A DNA stretch of 64,000 nt from an uncultured Fidelibacterota bacterium (GCA_913049685.1 CAJWZD010000003.1:20664-84663), one strand, 5' to 3'. Counted from the first letter of the stretch, positions 9,073 through 18,291 are shown. Notes: generated by a model not told the origin, from the sequence alone. Numbers and translations are program-made.

Positions 9073-9651
9073 ATGATATTAAAGATATTTATATTTTTTT
9101 TATTTTCATTTTCTTCAAATTTAGACAAAAATAAATGGTATTCTAAATTTCTAGAAGCTATGTACACACCCTCTGGCGTTAGTTTCAATGCAATTATTAA
9201 TCAAAAGCAATTTGATATGAACTCTAAAATTTCAGCTTACGTTGAAGTCGTTGATTCATTGCATTTATTGATTGAGATTAATAAGGAAACAATAATTTTG
9301 AGAGGTGACACTATTCAAACCTACAATAAAGAAACAAACCAACTTATTATTGATAGATTGATAGATAGTGATATTGGAATATTTTCTCTTTTATCTGGAA
9401 ATTTGCGGGAGATTAACATTATCAAGACTATTCCCTTTAAAAATACAATCCAAATTAATTTTTCAATACCATCTATGAACTATAAGGGCTTCGTTGAAAT
9501 TTTAAAATCTGGAGAACCAAAACGCATGAGGCTGGCTTTTTCAAACGATCAATATATAGATATATCAATAAAGGATTTTAAAGAAGGCAGATTATTTAAA
9601 TTCAATAGGTTCAATCCAAGTCCAACAGAAATCATTAACCTTTATGAGTAA
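9073..9651 (+). CDS. LolA-like outer-membrane lipoprotein carrier
   Basis: The 192-residue protein begins with a short hydrophobic signal segment (MILKIFIFFLFSFSS) and then shows an all-beta pattern similar to LolA, the periplasmic chaperone that ferries lipoproteins from LolCDE to the outer membrane: helix KWYSKFLEAM, GVSFNAI, DTIQTYNKETNQLIIDR. Identity to well-known LolA is low, so the call rests on the pattern, the length and the position. Immediately after ftsK is the classic lolA location. It overlaps the next gene by 8 nt. Confidence 0.65.
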   Translation: MILKIFIFFLFSFSSNLDKNKWYSKFLEAMYTPSGVSFNAIINQKQFDMNSKISAYVEVVDSLHLLIEINKETIILRGDTIQTYNKETNQLIIDRLIDSDIGIFSLLSGNLREINIIKTIPFKNTIQINFSIPSMNYKGFVEILKSGEPKRMRLAFSNDQYIDISIKDFKEGRLFKFNRFNPSPTEIINLYE

Positions 9652-10636
9652 ATGGCTTAAACTATTACTGGGTTTACTTCTAAGCTTTTTGGGATTGTAT
9701 TTTGCTTTCCAAAACATAGATTTAAATGATTTAGTTAAAAGCTTTGAATCAATAAAATATTTTTGGATTTTTGTCGCAACTACTCTATTAATTCTTTACA
9801 CATATTTAAGATCTTTTCGATGGAGACTTTTGTTGTTTTCGCTCAAGCCGGTATCTATAAAGGATCTTTTCGCATCAAACATGGTTGGCTATTTTGGAAA
9901 TTCTATACTTCCTTTTAAAATGGGTGAAATACTTAGAGGATATGCTATTTCAAGCAATAATAATTTAAAAACATCAACAGTGTTAGGCTCAATAGTACTC
10001 GAGAGAGTTTGTGATTTGGGAGGGCTTTTAATCTTACTTTTGTTCGTCGCGTTATTTTATTCATTCCCATATGATATTGGTTTGTCTTTAATAATTTCTT
10101 CTGCGGTCATACTGCTAATTCTATTTCTTTTATGGTTTATTTCATTTAAAAAAGAATACATTATGAAGAGGATCGAAGGAACCCAGCTAATGGATTTTAA
10201 AACAGTGATATCCTTTATCAAAACATTAAGCTCATTTAGCATAGGCTTTTCATCTCTTAAGAGCTTTAAATCGTTCATCTATGTATCATTATTAACAATC
10301 ATATCCTGGTTTATTCTATATCTCGTAACCTATTATACTTTGTTGTCACTAAATATTCAAATTGGTTGGGTTGAAATAGCTGTAGTTCTTTTACTCACGT
10401 CAATGGCAATGTCTGTTCCTGCAGCTCCAGGAGCAATAGGAACACATCATTTTGCAACCTATTATGTTATGAATAGCCTGCTTGGTTTTAATAGCATTGA
10501 TTCTCAAACTTTTGCAATTGTTCTTCATGCAGTAAGTTATTTACCACTAGTCGCTATAGGAGCCTTTTATTTCCTTAAAAGTTCAATTCAAATATTTGAT
10601 GTTTTTGATAAGGATTTGTCTGATGAAAAAATATGA
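9644..10636 (+). CDS. LPG-synthase/AglD-type (YbhN) polytopic membrane protein
   Basis: This 330-residue membrane protein has about seven to eight hydrophobic helices, as in the UPF0104/YbhN family related to the flippase half of lysyl-phosphatidylglycerol synthase (MprF). Visible marks are YTYLRSFRWRLLL, NMVGYFGNSILPFKMGE with the GEILRGY continuation, VLERVCDLGGLL, and the conserved proline/glycine loop SVPAAPGAIGTHH. Family members are thought to move or protect lipids or lipid-linked sugars across the inner membrane. The aminoacyl-transferase half of MprF is absent. Overlaps with both neighbours (8 nt and 14 nt) suggest coupled translation with the lolA-like and gmhB-like genes, an envelope-building set. 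Confidence 0.75.
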   Translation: MSKWLKLLLGLLLSFLGLYFAFQNIDLNDLVKSFESIKYFWIFVATTLLILYTYLRSFRWRLLLFSLKPVSIKDLFASNMVGYFGNSILPFKMGEILRGYAISSNNNLKTSTVLGSIVLERVCDLGGLLILLLFVALFYSFPYDIGLSLIISSAVILLILFLLWFISFKKEYIMKRIEGTQLMDFKTVISFIKTLSSFSIGFSSLKSFKSFIYVSLLTIISWFILYLVTYYTLLSLNIQIGWVEIAVVLLLTSMAMSVPAAPGAIGTHHFATYYVMNSLLGFNSIDSQTFAIVLHAVSYLPLVAIGAFYFLKSSIQIFDVFDKDLSDEKI

Positions 10637-11165
10637 CGCAATATTCTTAGACAGAGATGGAACGATCAATCTTGATCCAGGATATATTAACTCGCTTAAT
10701 AATTATGAATTCTATGAATATACGTTTGAAGCGCTAAAAAATTTAAAAAAATTAACTGATCGATTTTGCATTATAACAAACCAATCTGGTGTAGCTAGAG
10801 GTATAATTGACCCTGATGACTTGAGCATGATACATGACCATATTTTAAATCAGTTTTTTAATCACGATTTAAATTTAATTGGCATATACTATTGCACTGA
10901 TCATCCTGACAATCCTACATCAAACCGAAAGCCAGGTATTGGTATGTACGATGAAGCAGCCAAGGAGCACAAAATAGATCTTAAAAAATCGCTAATGATT
11001 GGGGATAGTTTTTGTGATATTGAAGCTGCAAAGTTATGTCAAATGGAAAGCATGCTGGTTTTGACCGGCAATGGATCAAAAACAAAAAAAATGACAAATA
11101 TCAATCCGACTTATTTTTCTAAGAATCTCCTTGAAGCATCATTATTCTTAAGTGATGCTCAATGA
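10623..11165 (+). CDS. HAD phosphatase, GmhB-like (histidinol/heptose-bisphosphate phosphatase type)
   Basis: This 180-residue HAD enzyme resembles D-glycero-D-manno-heptose-1,7-bisphosphate 7-phosphatase, which supplies heptose for LPS or glycans. Seen are the nucleophile motif FLDRDGTIN (D-x-D), TNQSGVARG (motif II), NRKPG with the motif III lysine, and MIGDSFCDIEAA (motif IV). The zinc loop is incomplete: the CTDH pair remains, but the two later cysteines found in E. coli GmhB are missing and the loop is short. The start was set at 10623 because it gives the standard MKKYDAIF onset; in-frame codons from 10596 lie inside the upstream gene. It overlaps ddl by 4 nt (ATGA). Confidence 0.82.
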   Translation: MKKYDAIFLDRDGTINLDPGYINSLNNYEFYEYTFEALKNLKKLTDRFCIITNQSGVARGIIDPDDLSMIHDHILNQFFNHDLNLIGIYYCTDHPDNPTSNRKPGIGMYDEAAKEHKIDLKKSLMIGDSFCDIEAAKLCQMESMLVLTGNGSKTKKMTNINPTYFSKNLLEASLFLSDAQ

Positions 11166-12064
11166 GAATTGGGCTTTTAGTTGGCGGAGACTCAGCCGAA
11201 AGAAAAGTTTCATTGTCGAGTGGGAAGGCAATAAGCAAAGCCCTTGAAGCGTTGGGTAATAGAGTGGTTATTCTAGATCCCAAAGATGGAATCAATCTAC
11301 TCAAAGATAAAATAATAAGTGTTGATTTAATTTTTAATGGACTTCATGGTGGAGATGGTGAAAATGGAAATATTGCAAAATATCTAGAATCTCTTGGGGT
11401 TTTATTTACAGGCTCTGATAAAGATTCATCAAAAATTTGTATGGATAAAGATTTATCAAAAAAAATAGTAAGCAAAAATGGAATAAATACCCCAAAATGG
11501 CTAAAAAGCCAAAAGCTTCCAAATGACAATATCCTGGATGATTTAGGTCTTCCAATGGTGGTAAAACCTAATGATCAGGGTAGTACAATTGGATTATCAA
11601 TGGTAAAAGATAAAAAAAGGCTCGTTGATGCTTTTAAAAATGCCTCAATGTTTGCTAATTCGATAATATTTGAATCATTCATTGATGGTAGAGAAATTAC
11701 AGTACCAGTAATTGGCGATGCTGCTTTCCCAATAGTTGAGATTCTTCCGAGTCATGATCTGTATGATTATGAGTGTAAATATACCTCTGGAATGTCAGAT
11801 TATTTCTGCCCAGCAAATATTGATGATGAAACAACAAAAAACATAAAGAGCATTGCATTGAAAATTCATAAGCTGTTAAAATGCAGACACTACTCGAGAG
11901 TGGATTTTCTTCTTGATAAGAACAGCAAACTATGGTTTTTAGAGATAAATACGCTTCCAGGAATGACTGAAACAAGCTTGCTTCCAAAATCATTAGATGT
12001 TGCCGGTTATAATTTTAATGATGTTATTCAAATGATAATAGATGAAGCTATAAAAAACAAATGA
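11162..12064 (+). CDS. ddl: D-alanine--D-alanine ligase
   Basis: Ddl joins two D-alanines with ATP for the peptidoglycan stem peptide. The 300-residue ATP-grasp protein has GGDSAERKVSL at the N-terminus, FNGLHGGDGENG, VVKPNDQGSTIGLS with the ATP-contacting lysine, and EINTLPGMTETSLLP with the Mg ligand glutamate and asparagine at the end. Length is typical of DdlB. It is coupled at both ends by ATGA overlaps (gmhB-like upstream, cysS downstream). murC, murB and ftsQ are not adjacent, so it is not in a dcw cluster. Confidence 0.93.
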   Translation: MRIGLLVGGDSAERKVSLSSGKAISKALEALGNRVVILDPKDGINLLKDKIISVDLIFNGLHGGDGENGNIAKYLESLGVLFTGSDKDSSKICMDKDLSKKIVSKNGINTPKWLKSQKLPNDNILDDLGLPMVVKPNDQGSTIGLSMVKDKKRLVDAFKNASMFANSIIFESFIDGREITVPVIGDAAFPIVEILPSHDLYDYECKYTSGMSDYFCPANIDDETTKNIKSIALKIHKLLKCRHYSRVDFLLDKNSKLWFLEINTLPGMTETSLLPKSLDVAGYNFNDVIQMIIDEAIKNK

Positions 12065-13434
12065 TAAAGCTTTATAATTCACTAACACAAAAAAAGGAAG
12101 AATTCGTACCTATTCAAAAGGGTAAGGTTGGACTATATACTTGTGGACCTACTGTATATGACTTTTCGCACATAGGTAACTTCAGAACCTTTCTGTTTGA
12201 AGATCTTCTCAAGAGAGTTTTGTTGGCATTCGATTATAAGGTGCATCATGTAATGAATATTACAGATGTAGACGATAAAACTATTAAAAAGGCAAATGAT
12301 GAAAAAAAAGAGCTGAATGAAATTACAAATAAATACACTAATGCTTTTCTAGATGACTCAAAATCACTAAGAATCTTAGAAGCGGATGACTACCCAAAAG
12401 CAACGGATCACATAGCTGAAATGATTCAAATGATTGAAGTTCTCGTTAGTAAAAAATTTGCTTATATATCAAAAGATGGTTCAGTTTTTTTTAAAATTTC
12501 AAAATACTCTGATTACGGAAGATTAGTAAATTTATCAAATTCAACAATATTAAATGAACAGCAATTGTCCGATGAATATGATTTAGACAGTGTAAATGAT
12601 TTTGCTTTGTGGAAATCGCATAAAAACAATGATGGAAAAGTGGCATGGGATTCACCTTGGGGAAAGGGCAGGCCTGGCTGGCATATTGAGTGCTCAGCCA
12701 TGTCAACAAAGTTCCTTGGGGCTCATTTTGATATTCATTGTGGAGGTGTGGATAATAAATTTCCACATCATGAAAATGAGCTAGCACAATCTACATGCTC
12801 TCTAAATACTCCATTTGTAAATTATTGGCTTCACTCAGAATTTTTAACTGTTGAAGGAAAAAAAATGAGTAAATCGTTAAATAATTTTTATATTATTTCA
12901 GATTTAGTTAAAGAAGGATTCACTTACGAAGACTTTAGATTTATAGTTCTGAGCGCACATTACAGATCTAAAGTTAACTTTAGCATCAAAAGAAAAGATG
13001 AAGCAAAATCTGCAATCAGACGAATTGAGGAGATAAGACAGCGCTTATTAGGTATTTCAAACGAAGTTTCCAATACTCTGCCGGATGTAGTTAATGATTT
13101 TAATGAGTCGCTTATGGATGATCTTGATACTCCAAAAGCGCTTGCAATCTTTTTTAACTGGGTGCGATTAACAAACCAAAATATAGACCAAAAAAATATC
13201 TCTGAAAATGAAGCCAAAGCTGGAAATGCCTTTGTAGAGTATTTTAACTCAATTTTTGCCATTTTAGACAGTCCAAATGTATTGCCAGATGAAATAAAAT
13301 CTTTAGTAGATAGTCGAGAAGACTATCGAAAAAACAAAGAATGGAAAAAGTCAGACAGTATTAGGGAAAAGTTACTTTCTTTGGGTTGGAAGCTAAAAGA
13401 TACTAAATCAGGCACTAAAGTAACAAAAATATAA
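12061..13434 (+). CDS. cysS: Cysteinyl-tRNA synthetase
   Basis: This class I synthetase charges tRNA-Cys. The 457-residue protein has the HIGH-type motif (YDFSHIGNFRTF), the zinc-binding CGPTVYD cysteine, GRPGWHIECSAM and HCGGVDNKFPHHENE for the remaining zinc ligands, and KKMSKSLNN (KMSKS). A helical tRNA-stem domain and a small C-terminal anticodon-binding domain end the protein. Length is normal. It is the last gene of the coupled ddl-cysS pair and is followed after 41 nt by an intrinsic terminator (13476-13510). Confidence 0.97.
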   Translation: MIKLYNSLTQKKEEFVPIQKGKVGLYTCGPTVYDFSHIGNFRTFLFEDLLKRVLLAFDYKVHHVMNITDVDDKTIKKANDEKKELNEITNKYTNAFLDDSKSLRILEADDYPKATDHIAEMIQMIEVLVSKKFAYISKDGSVFFKISKYSDYGRLVNLSNSTILNEQQLSDEYDLDSVNDFALWKSHKNNDGKVAWDSPWGKGRPGWHIECSAMSTKFLGAHFDIHCGGVDNKFPHHENELAQSTCSLNTPFVNYWLHSEFLTVEGKKMSKSLNNFYIISDLVKEGFTYEDFRFIVLSAHYRSKVNFSIKRKDEAKSAIRRIEEIRQRLLGISNEVSNTLPDVVNDFNESLMDDLDTPKALAIFFNWVRLTNQNIDQKNISENEAKAGNAFVEYFNSIFAILDSPNVLPDEIKSLVDSREDYRKNKEWKKSDSIREKLLSLGWKLKDTKSGTKVTKI

Positions 13435-13475
13435 ATAAAATTATTTTTTCATCCGTTACAAAAATCATTGAAACT

Positions 13476-13510
13476 CTACGAATTATTAATTAATTTCGTA
13501 GGCTTTTTTC
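13476..13510 (+). terminator. Intrinsic terminator after cysS
   Basis: CTACGAA (13476-13482) and TTCGTAG (13495-13501) form a 7-bp stem with a 12-nt AT-only loop, followed by GCTTTTTTC. It separates the cysS transcript from the tRNA/tuf unit. Confidence 0.7.
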
Positions 13511-13520
13511 GATATTCATT

Positions 13521-13607
13521 TAGCTCGGTACGTACAGTTGAGCTATTGAAATCGACACGCTATTTGAATTTGTTTTGCAATAATTTCAGGCTAATCTGAG
13601 TTATTGC
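13521..13607 (+). promoter_or_regulatory. Structured leader with two hairpins before the tRNA cluster
   Basis: Two inverted repeats lie between the cysS terminator and the first tRNA. TAGCTC (13521-13526) pairs with GAGCTA (13540-13545). Further on, GCAATAA (13577-13583) pairs with TTATTGC (13601-13607), continued inward by a TTCAG/CTGAG pairing after one bulged base, for about 12 bp in all. No T-run follows the second hairpin, so it is not a standard terminator. A precursor-tRNA processing site or a regulator-binding region are possible. A weak TTGAGC-N17-TATTTG promoter match overlaps it. The promoter for this strongly expressed unit must lie in about 13,510-13,630. Confidence 0.4.
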
Positions 13608-13635
13608 ATGAGATGATGAGAGTTAAATCCGACTT

Positions 13636-13708
13636 GCCGGTGTAGCTCAGTTGGTAGAGCAGCTGATTTGTAATCAGCAGGTCGGGGGTTCGAGTCCCTT
13701 CGCCGGCT
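13636..13708 (+). tRNA. tRNA-Thr (anticodon TGT)
   Basis: The acceptor arms GCCGGTG/CGCCGGC pair (one T-G wobble), with a D-arm AGCTCAGTTGGTAGAGC, an anticodon stem CTGAT/ATCAG around TGT, and a T-loop GGTTCGAGTCC. 73 nt; CCA is not encoded. It is the first of the Thr-Tyr-Gly-Thr group in front of tuf. Confidence 0.95.
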
Positions 13709-13751
13709 CAGATGTAGTTTAGTATAAGTTAAAATACTTAATAATCACATC

Positions 13752-13834
13752 GGGGACATGGCCGAGCGGTCAAAGGCAGCAGACTGTAAATCTGCCGACG
13801 TATGTCTACGGAGGTTCGAATCCTTCTGTCCCCA
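13752..13834 (+). tRNA. tRNA-Tyr (anticodon GTA)
   Basis: The acceptor GGGGACA/TGTCCCC pairs fully. The anticodon loop reads CTGTAAA with GTA, and a long variable arm marks this class II tRNA. 83 nt, no encoded CCA, discriminator A as expected for tyrosine. Confidence 0.95.
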
Positions 13835-13838
13835 CATT

Positions 13839-13909
13839 GCGGGTGTAGTTCAATGGTAGAACTCCAGCCTTCCAAGCTGGTAGTGTGAGTTCGATTCTCA
13901 TCACCCGCT
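13839..13909 (+). tRNA. tRNA-Gly (anticodon TCC)
   Basis: The acceptor GCGGGTG/CACCCGC is complete. The anticodon stem CCAGC/GCTGG encloses the loop with TCC. 71 nt, no encoded CCA. It starts only 4 nt after tRNA-Tyr, so the tRNAs are cut from one transcript. Confidence 0.95.
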
Positions 13910-13915
13910 CGAAGT

Positions 13916-13987
<72 letters not shown>

Positions 13988-14039
13988 CTCTTTCAACAGT
14001 AAATTAATTAATATTAATCATCAGGAGGATTAATAAAAA

Positions 14040-15230
14040 ATGTCTAAAGAAAAATTTGAACGAAGTAAACCTCACTTAAATATTGGAACTATTGGTCATG
14101 TAGATCATGGTAAGACAACTTTGACTGCGGCAATAACCATGACTCAGGCAAATAAGGGGCTTGCAGAGAATCGCTCCTTTGACAGTATCGATAATGCTCC
14201 AGAAGAGCGTGAACGCGGTATTACCATTCAAACAGCTCATGTTGAGTATGAGACGCCAAATCGTCACTATGCGCATGTTGATTGCCCTGGCCACGCTGAC
14301 TACATTAAAAATATGATCACGGGTGCTGCACAAATGGATGGAGCAATTCTAGTTGTTAATGCAGCAGATGGACCTATGCCTCAGACTCGTGAACACGTTT
14401 TGCTTGCTAGACAAGTCAACGTCCCCTCAATAGTTGTATTTATGAACAAGATTGATCAAGTTGATGACGAAGAGCTAGTTGAGCTTGTAGAAATGGAACT
14501 TAGAGATTTATTGAATGAATATGAGTTTCCTGGAGATGATATCCCTATTGTCAAAGGCTCAGCCCTTAAAGCTCTAGAGAATGTTTCAGATGATTCTGCT
14601 ACAGCCTGCATAACTGAGCTTATGGAAGCTTGTGACAGTTTTATTCCTGAACCTAAAAGAGATATTGACAAACCCTTCTTGATGCCGGTTGAAGACGTTT
14701 TTTCAATTACTGGTAGAGGTACAGTTGGAACCGGAAGAGTAGAAAGCGGAATAGTTAAAGTTGGTGATGAAATTGAGATGATTGGAATGGGTTCTGATAA
14801 AAAGACTACTGTTACTGGGGTTGAAATGTTTCGCAAATTACTAGATGAGGGTCGCGCTGGTGACAATGCAGGTCTTTTGTTGAGAGGTATTGACAAAGAA
14901 GATCTTACTAGAGGAATGGTTCTTGCTGCGCCAGGATCTATTACTCCTCATACTAAGTTTAAAGCAAGTGTTTATGTCCTTAAAAAAGATGAAGGTGGTA
15001 GACATACCCCTTTCTTTAATGGCTATAGACCTCAATTTTACTTTAGAACGACAGATGTGACAGGAGTAGCCACATTGCCAAGCGGCACTGAAATGGTTAT
15101 GCCTGGTGATAATGTTGAGTTAGAAGTTGAATTAATAACACCAATTGCTATGGATAAAGAATTGCGTTTTGCTATTCGCGAAGGCGGTCATACAGTTGGC
15201 GCCGGTGTTGTAACAGAAATTGTTGAATAA
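14040..15230 (+). CDS. tuf: Elongation factor Tu
   Basis: EF-Tu carries aminoacyl-tRNA to the ribosomal A site. The 396-residue protein has the P-loop GHVDHGKT at 19-26, the switch I segment [20 protein letters not shown] (G4, written NKCD in E. coli) and a SALKAL region (G5), then two beta-barrel domains. It sits behind four tRNA genes and ahead of rpmG. There is a strong AGGAGG about 11 nt before the ATG. No second tuf is found in the str cluster of this window (rpsL-rpsG-fusA-rpsJ), so this may be the only copy. Confidence 0.98.
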   Translation: MSKEKFERSKPHLNIGTIGHVDHGKTTLTAAITMTQANKGLAENRSFDSIDNAPEERERGITIQTAHVEYETPNRHYAHVDCPGHADYIKNMITGAAQMDGAILVVNAADGPMPQTREHVLLARQVNVPSIVVFMNKIDQVDDEELVELVEMELRDLLNEYEFPGDDIPIVKGSALKALENVSDDSATACITELMEACDSFIPEPKRDIDKPFLMPVEDVFSITGRGTVGTGRVESGIVKVGDEIEMIGMGSDKKTTVTGVEMFRKLLDEGRAGDNAGLLLRGIDKEDLTRGMVLAAPGSITPHTKFKASVYVLKKDEGGRHTPFFNGYRPQFYFRTTDVTGVATLPSGTEMVMPGDNVELEVELITPIAMDKELRFAIREGGHTVGAGVVTEIVE

Positions 15231-15245
15231 TTAGGTACCTCTTAT

Positions 15246-15410
15246 ATGGCTGGCAATAGTAAACGAGAGATCATTCAGTTAGAAAGTACTGCTGGTACAG
15301 GCTATCGTTACACGTTTGCGAAAAGCAAGCGAACGCATCCTGAACGATTAGAATATCGTAAGTATGATCCTCTAATACGCAAACATGTCATCTTTAAAGA
15401 GACAAAGTAA
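15246..15410 (+). CDS. rpmG: 50S ribosomal protein L33
   Basis: This 54-residue basic protein matches bacterial L33 near the E site: [19 protein letters not shown], then [21 protein letters not shown] and the end HVIFKETK. It lacks the paired CxxC cysteines of the zinc form, so it is a C-minus type that needs no zinc. The tuf-rpmG-tRNA-Trp-secE order is widely conserved in bacteria and confirms the call. It starts 15 nt after the tuf stop. Confidence 0.93.
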   Translation: MAGNSKREIIQLESTAGTGYRYTFAKSKRTHPERLEYRKYDPLIRKHVIFKETK

Positions 15411-15459
15411 TTTTGAAATTTAAAGTTTTCTTTATTTTTCAATATTAACATTTAAATAT

Positions 15460-15532
15460 AGGAGTGTAGCTCAATTGGTAGAGCACCGGTCTCCAAAACC
15501 GGGGGTTGCAGGTTCAAGTCCTGTCACTCCTG
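15460..15532 (+). tRNA. tRNA-Trp (anticodon CCA)
   Basis: The acceptor AGGAGTG/CACTCCT is complete, the anticodon loop holds CCA between CCGGT and ACCGG, and the discriminator is G as expected for tryptophan. 73 nt, no encoded 3' CCA. Confidence 0.95.
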
Positions 15533-15557
15533 CGATTGGTTACTGATTAGTTTTTTT

Positions 15558-15737
15558 ATGAATAGGATAAAAAATTTTTTTTCTGATGTTTCAGTTGAAA
15601 TGAAAAAAGTTTCATGGCCAAAATGGGATGAGTTAAAGGGTTCGACTTGGGTTGTTGTTTCTTTTTCTATCATAATTAGTGCTTTCTTATTCTTTATTGA
15701 TAGAATATTGTCAAGTGTAATGCAGGTAATTCTATGA
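15558..15737 (+). CDS. secE: Preprotein translocase subunit SecE
   Basis: SecE clamps SecY in the Sec translocon. The 59-residue single-span form has an amphipathic N-terminal helix with the conserved VSWPKWDEL motif and one membrane helix ([16 protein letters not shown]), followed by a short tail. The stop overlaps nusG by 4 nt (ATGA), the universal secE-nusG arrangement. No clear Shine-Dalgarno sequence is seen before this ATG. Confidence 0.95.
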   Translation: MNRIKNFFSDVSVEMKKVSWPKWDELKGSTWVVVSFSIIISAFLFFIDRILSSVMQVIL

Positions 15738-16261
15738 ACTGGTATCCATTAAGAGTTATTTCAGGAAAAGAGTCTAAGGTTAAAGATAATTTGCTTTTCG
15801 AGCTTGATTATCAGAACTTAATTGAAGAAGTCACAGATATACTAATCCCTTCTGAAAATATTGTTGAAATGAAAGATGGTAAGAAAAAAGTTAAGAATAA
15901 AGTCTTTTTTCCTGGATATATTCTTGTACAAATGTCTGATTCAAAAGAGGCACGCCATATAATCGAAAATATGGATGGTGTTATTAGTTTTGTCGGTCCC
16001 AACGGTAGCCCACAAGCACTCAAAGAAGATGAAATCACACGCATACTTGGTGAGGTTCATGGTAGGGAAGGTAAAGAAATTGTTGTTGCCCCTTATAAAG
16101 TGGGTGATTCTGTTAAAGTAATCGATGGACCTTTTGCAGATTTTAATGGTTTTGTTAATGAAGTAAATGAAGAAAAGCAAAAAGTCAAAGTTTCTGTAAG
16201 CATATTTGGCAGATCAACTCCAGTTGAACTTGATTTTTTACAAGTAGAATTAGAAAAATAA
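15734..16261 (+). CDS. nusG: Transcription termination/antitermination factor NusG
   Basis: NusG binds RNA polymerase and links it to ribosomes or Rho. The 175-residue protein has the NGN domain ([38 protein letters not shown]) and a C-terminal KOW domain ([17 protein letters not shown]). Length is normal and no extra inserted domain is present. It is co-translated with secE and followed 7 nt later by rplK. Confidence 0.97.
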   Translation: MNWYPLRVISGKESKVKDNLLFELDYQNLIEEVTDILIPSENIVEMKDGKKKVKNKVFFPGYILVQMSDSKEARHIIENMDGVISFVGPNGSPQALKEDEITRILGEVHGREGKEIVVAPYKVGDSVKVIDGPFADFNGFVNEVNEEKQKVKVSVSIFGRSTPVELDFLQVELEK

Positions 16262-16268
16262 ATAAAAT

Positions 16269-16700
16269 ATGGCAACAAAAAAAATATCTAGCTATATCAA
16301 ATTGCAAATAGCCGCTGGTCAAGCAAATCCTGCTCCCCCTGTTGGTCCAGCATTAGGTCAGCACGGCGTTAATATTATGGAATTTTGCAAAGCCTTTAAT
16401 GATGCGACCAAAGAACAGACAGGAATGATTATTCCTGTGGTTATATCAGTCTATGCAGATAGAAGCTTCTCATTTATAACAAAAACGCCTCCAGCTGCTG
16501 TGCTATTAAAGAAAAAAGCTGGAATACCTAAAGGCTCAGGTGAGCCAAATAGAGAAAAAGTTGGCAAGGTTTCCAATGAAGACTTAAAAGAGATAGCTGA
16601 GATGAAAATGAAGGATTTAAATGCCAATTCTATTGAAATGGCTATGGAGATGATTAGAGGCACTGCGAGAAGCATGGGCTTAAAGGTTGAAAATAAATGA
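16269..16700 (+). CDS. rplK: 50S ribosomal protein L11
   Basis: L11 forms the GTPase-associated centre on 23S rRNA, the site of thiostrepton action. The 143-residue protein has the N-terminal proline-rich segment [19 protein letters not shown] that contacts factors, the [13 protein letters not shown] hinge and a C-terminal RNA-binding helix region ([12 protein letters not shown]). It overlaps rplA by 4 nt (ATGA), consistent with the usual L11-L1 coupling. Confidence 0.97.
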   Translation: MATKKISSYIKLQIAAGQANPAPPVGPALGQHGVNIMEFCKAFNDATKEQTGMIIPVVISVYADRSFSFITKTPPAAVLLKKKAGIPKGSGEPNREKVGKVSNEDLKEIAEMKMKDLNANSIEMAMEMIRGTARSMGLKVENK

Positions 16701-17380
16701 AATTAACAAAAAATAGAAAAAATATCGATTCCAAGTTTAATAGAGACGAAAATTATTCTGTGCAAGAAGCTATAAAGCTCCTTAAGTCTGCAAAATTTAC
16801 TAATTTTGATGAATCTGTAGATCTGGCAATCAATTTAGGTGTTGATCCAAGACATGCTGACCAAAATATTAGAATAACTACAACTCTTCCTCATGGTACG
16901 GGTAAAGATATAAGGGTATTAGTTGTAACTCAAGGACCAAAGGAGCAAGAAGCAAAAGATGCTGGAGCTGATTATGTTGGAAAAGAATTTCTAGAAAAAC
17001 TTAAATCAGGTTGGGATGACCTTGATAAGATTGTTGCGACTCCAGATATGATGCCTGAGCTTGGTAAACTTGGAAAAGTATTAGGGCCCAAAGGATTAAT
17101 GCCAAACCCTAAGAGCGGCACTGTTACTACAGATATAGCTGGTTCTGTTCGAGATTTGAAGTCAGGCAAGATAGAGTTAAGAGTAGAAAAAAACGGTATT
17201 GTGCATGCTCAATGCGGTAAAAGTTCATTTGAACAGAATGCTCTTGAAGAAAACGTAAAAACAGTTTATGATTCAATTATGAAAGCTAAACCTGCATCAG
17301 TTAAAGGCACTTACCTTAAAAAAATGACGATTTCAACTACCATGGGCCCTGGAATTAAAATAGATCACGGAAATATTTAA
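16697..17380 (+). CDS. rplA: 50S ribosomal protein L1
   Basis: L1 makes the mobile L1 stalk that helps release deacylated tRNA and in many bacteria represses its own rplKA mRNA. At 227 residues the length is normal. Marks are [20 protein letters not shown], the central [23 protein letters not shown]-binding region, and TMGPGIKID at the end. It starts inside the rplK stop. Confidence 0.97.
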   Translation: MKLTKNRKNIDSKFNRDENYSVQEAIKLLKSAKFTNFDESVDLAINLGVDPRHADQNIRITTTLPHGTGKDIRVLVVTQGPKEQEAKDAGADYVGKEFLEKLKSGWDDLDKIVATPDMMPELGKLGKVLGPKGLMPNPKSGTVTTDIAGSVRDLKSGKIELRVEKNGIVHAQCGKSSFEQNALEENVKTVYDSIMKAKPASVKGTYLKKMTISTTMGPGIKIDHGNI

Positions 17381-17381
17381 A

Positions 17382-17900
17382 ATGCCTAGTTCAAAAAATA
17401 TTAAACAATTAGAAGAATTATCGGAAAAGCTTGCTCGCGCAAAAGCTGTCTATGTTACAGAATACTTGGGATTAAATGTTGATGAAATAACTGAACTAAG
17501 AAAAGAGTTCTTTTCAAATCAGGTTGAATATAAAGTAACTAAAAATACACTATTAAAGTTAGCCGCCGAAAAGAACGAGCTTAAAGGTCTAGATGATTTT
17601 TTGAATAAATCTACTGCTATTGCTATATCTTATGATGACCCTACTTCTCCAGCAAGGGTAATTAAAAATTTTACCAAAGAAAACGATTTACCTCAGGTCA
17701 AGGGCATAGTTTTTGAAGGCGAAGTTTTTGATGGTAGCGAATTTAAAAGATTTGCCAATGTACCTTCTAAGGAAGAATCTTTAGCGAAGCTAATTGCCTT
17801 ACTTCAATCACCATTAACAAAGCTAGTATTGACGTTGAAGTCACCTATGTCAAATGTGGGCAATGCATTAAATAATTTAAAAGAAAATAAAAGCGATTAA
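17382..17900 (+). CDS. rplJ: 50S ribosomal protein L10
   Basis: L10 is the stalk base that carries several L7/L12 dimers on its C-terminal helix. The 172-residue protein shows the N-terminal [32 protein letters not shown] and a helical end ([10 protein letters not shown]) for L12 binding. The start follows rplA by one base. rplL begins 10 nt downstream behind its own strong AGGAG, fitting the need for several L12 copies per L10. Confidence 0.96.
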   Translation: MPSSKNIKQLEELSEKLARAKAVYVTEYLGLNVDEITELRKEFFSNQVEYKVTKNTLLKLAAEKNELKGLDDFLNKSTAIAISYDDPTSPARVIKNFTKENDLPQVKGIVFEGEVFDGSEFKRFANVPSKEESLAKLIALLQSPLTKLVLTLKSPMSNVGNALNNLKENKSD

Positions 17901-17910
17901 GGAGCAAAAA

Positions 17911-18291
17911 ATGGCTGAAACAAAAAGAGCCGATGTATTATCATACCTCGAAAATGCAAATATGTTAGAAATTTCTGAACTGATTTCAGAAATAGAAGAA
18001 AAATTTGGCGTTACTGCTGCAGCGCCAGCTGCCGCTGCAGCGCCAGCTGCAGGTAGCGGTGATGCGCAGGCTGAAGAAAAAGATGAATTTGATGTTACAT
18101 TGACTTCTGCTGGTTCATCCAAGATTAATGTAATTAAAGCAGTAAGAGCTATAACAAGCCTTGGATTAAAAGAAGCGAAAGAGTTGGTTGACGGAGCACC
18201 GAAAGTACTTAAAGAGTCTGTAGCAAAGGCTGAGGCTGAAGAAATGAAAAAACAGCTTGAAGAAGCTGGTGCATCTGTAGAGTTAAAGTAA
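17911..18291 (+). CDS. rplL: 50S ribosomal protein L7/L12
   Basis: L7/L12 dimers recruit translation GTPases. The 126-residue acidic protein has the N-terminal dimerisation helices (res. 1-32), an alanine/proline hinge (~38-52) and the globular C-terminal domain with KINVIKAVR and [13 protein letters not shown]. The hinge is coded by an 18-nt tandem repeat that is strikingly GC-rich for this genome. The AAGGAG ribosome-binding site is strong. Confidence 0.97.
   Translation: MAETKRADVLSYLENANMLEISELISEIEEKFGVTAAAPAAAAAPAAGSGDAQAEEKDEFDVTLTSAGSSKINVIKAVRAITSLGLKEAKELVDGAPKVLKESVAKAEAEEMKKQLEEAGASVELK
18016..18051 (+). repeat. 18-nt tandem repeat coding the L7/L12 hinge
   Basis: Two copies of an 18-nt unit (18016-18033 and 18034-18051) differ only at the last base. 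They encode the Ala/Pro hinge. Being in frame (six codons each), gain or loss of a unit would change hinge length without breaking the gene. Confidence 0.8.

Noticed and set aside
14456..14896. Long open frame of 146 codons on the - strand inside tuf
   Set aside because: It is antisense to a certain EF-Tu gene; serine/threonine-rich composition is typical of a shadow frame of a highly biased gene.
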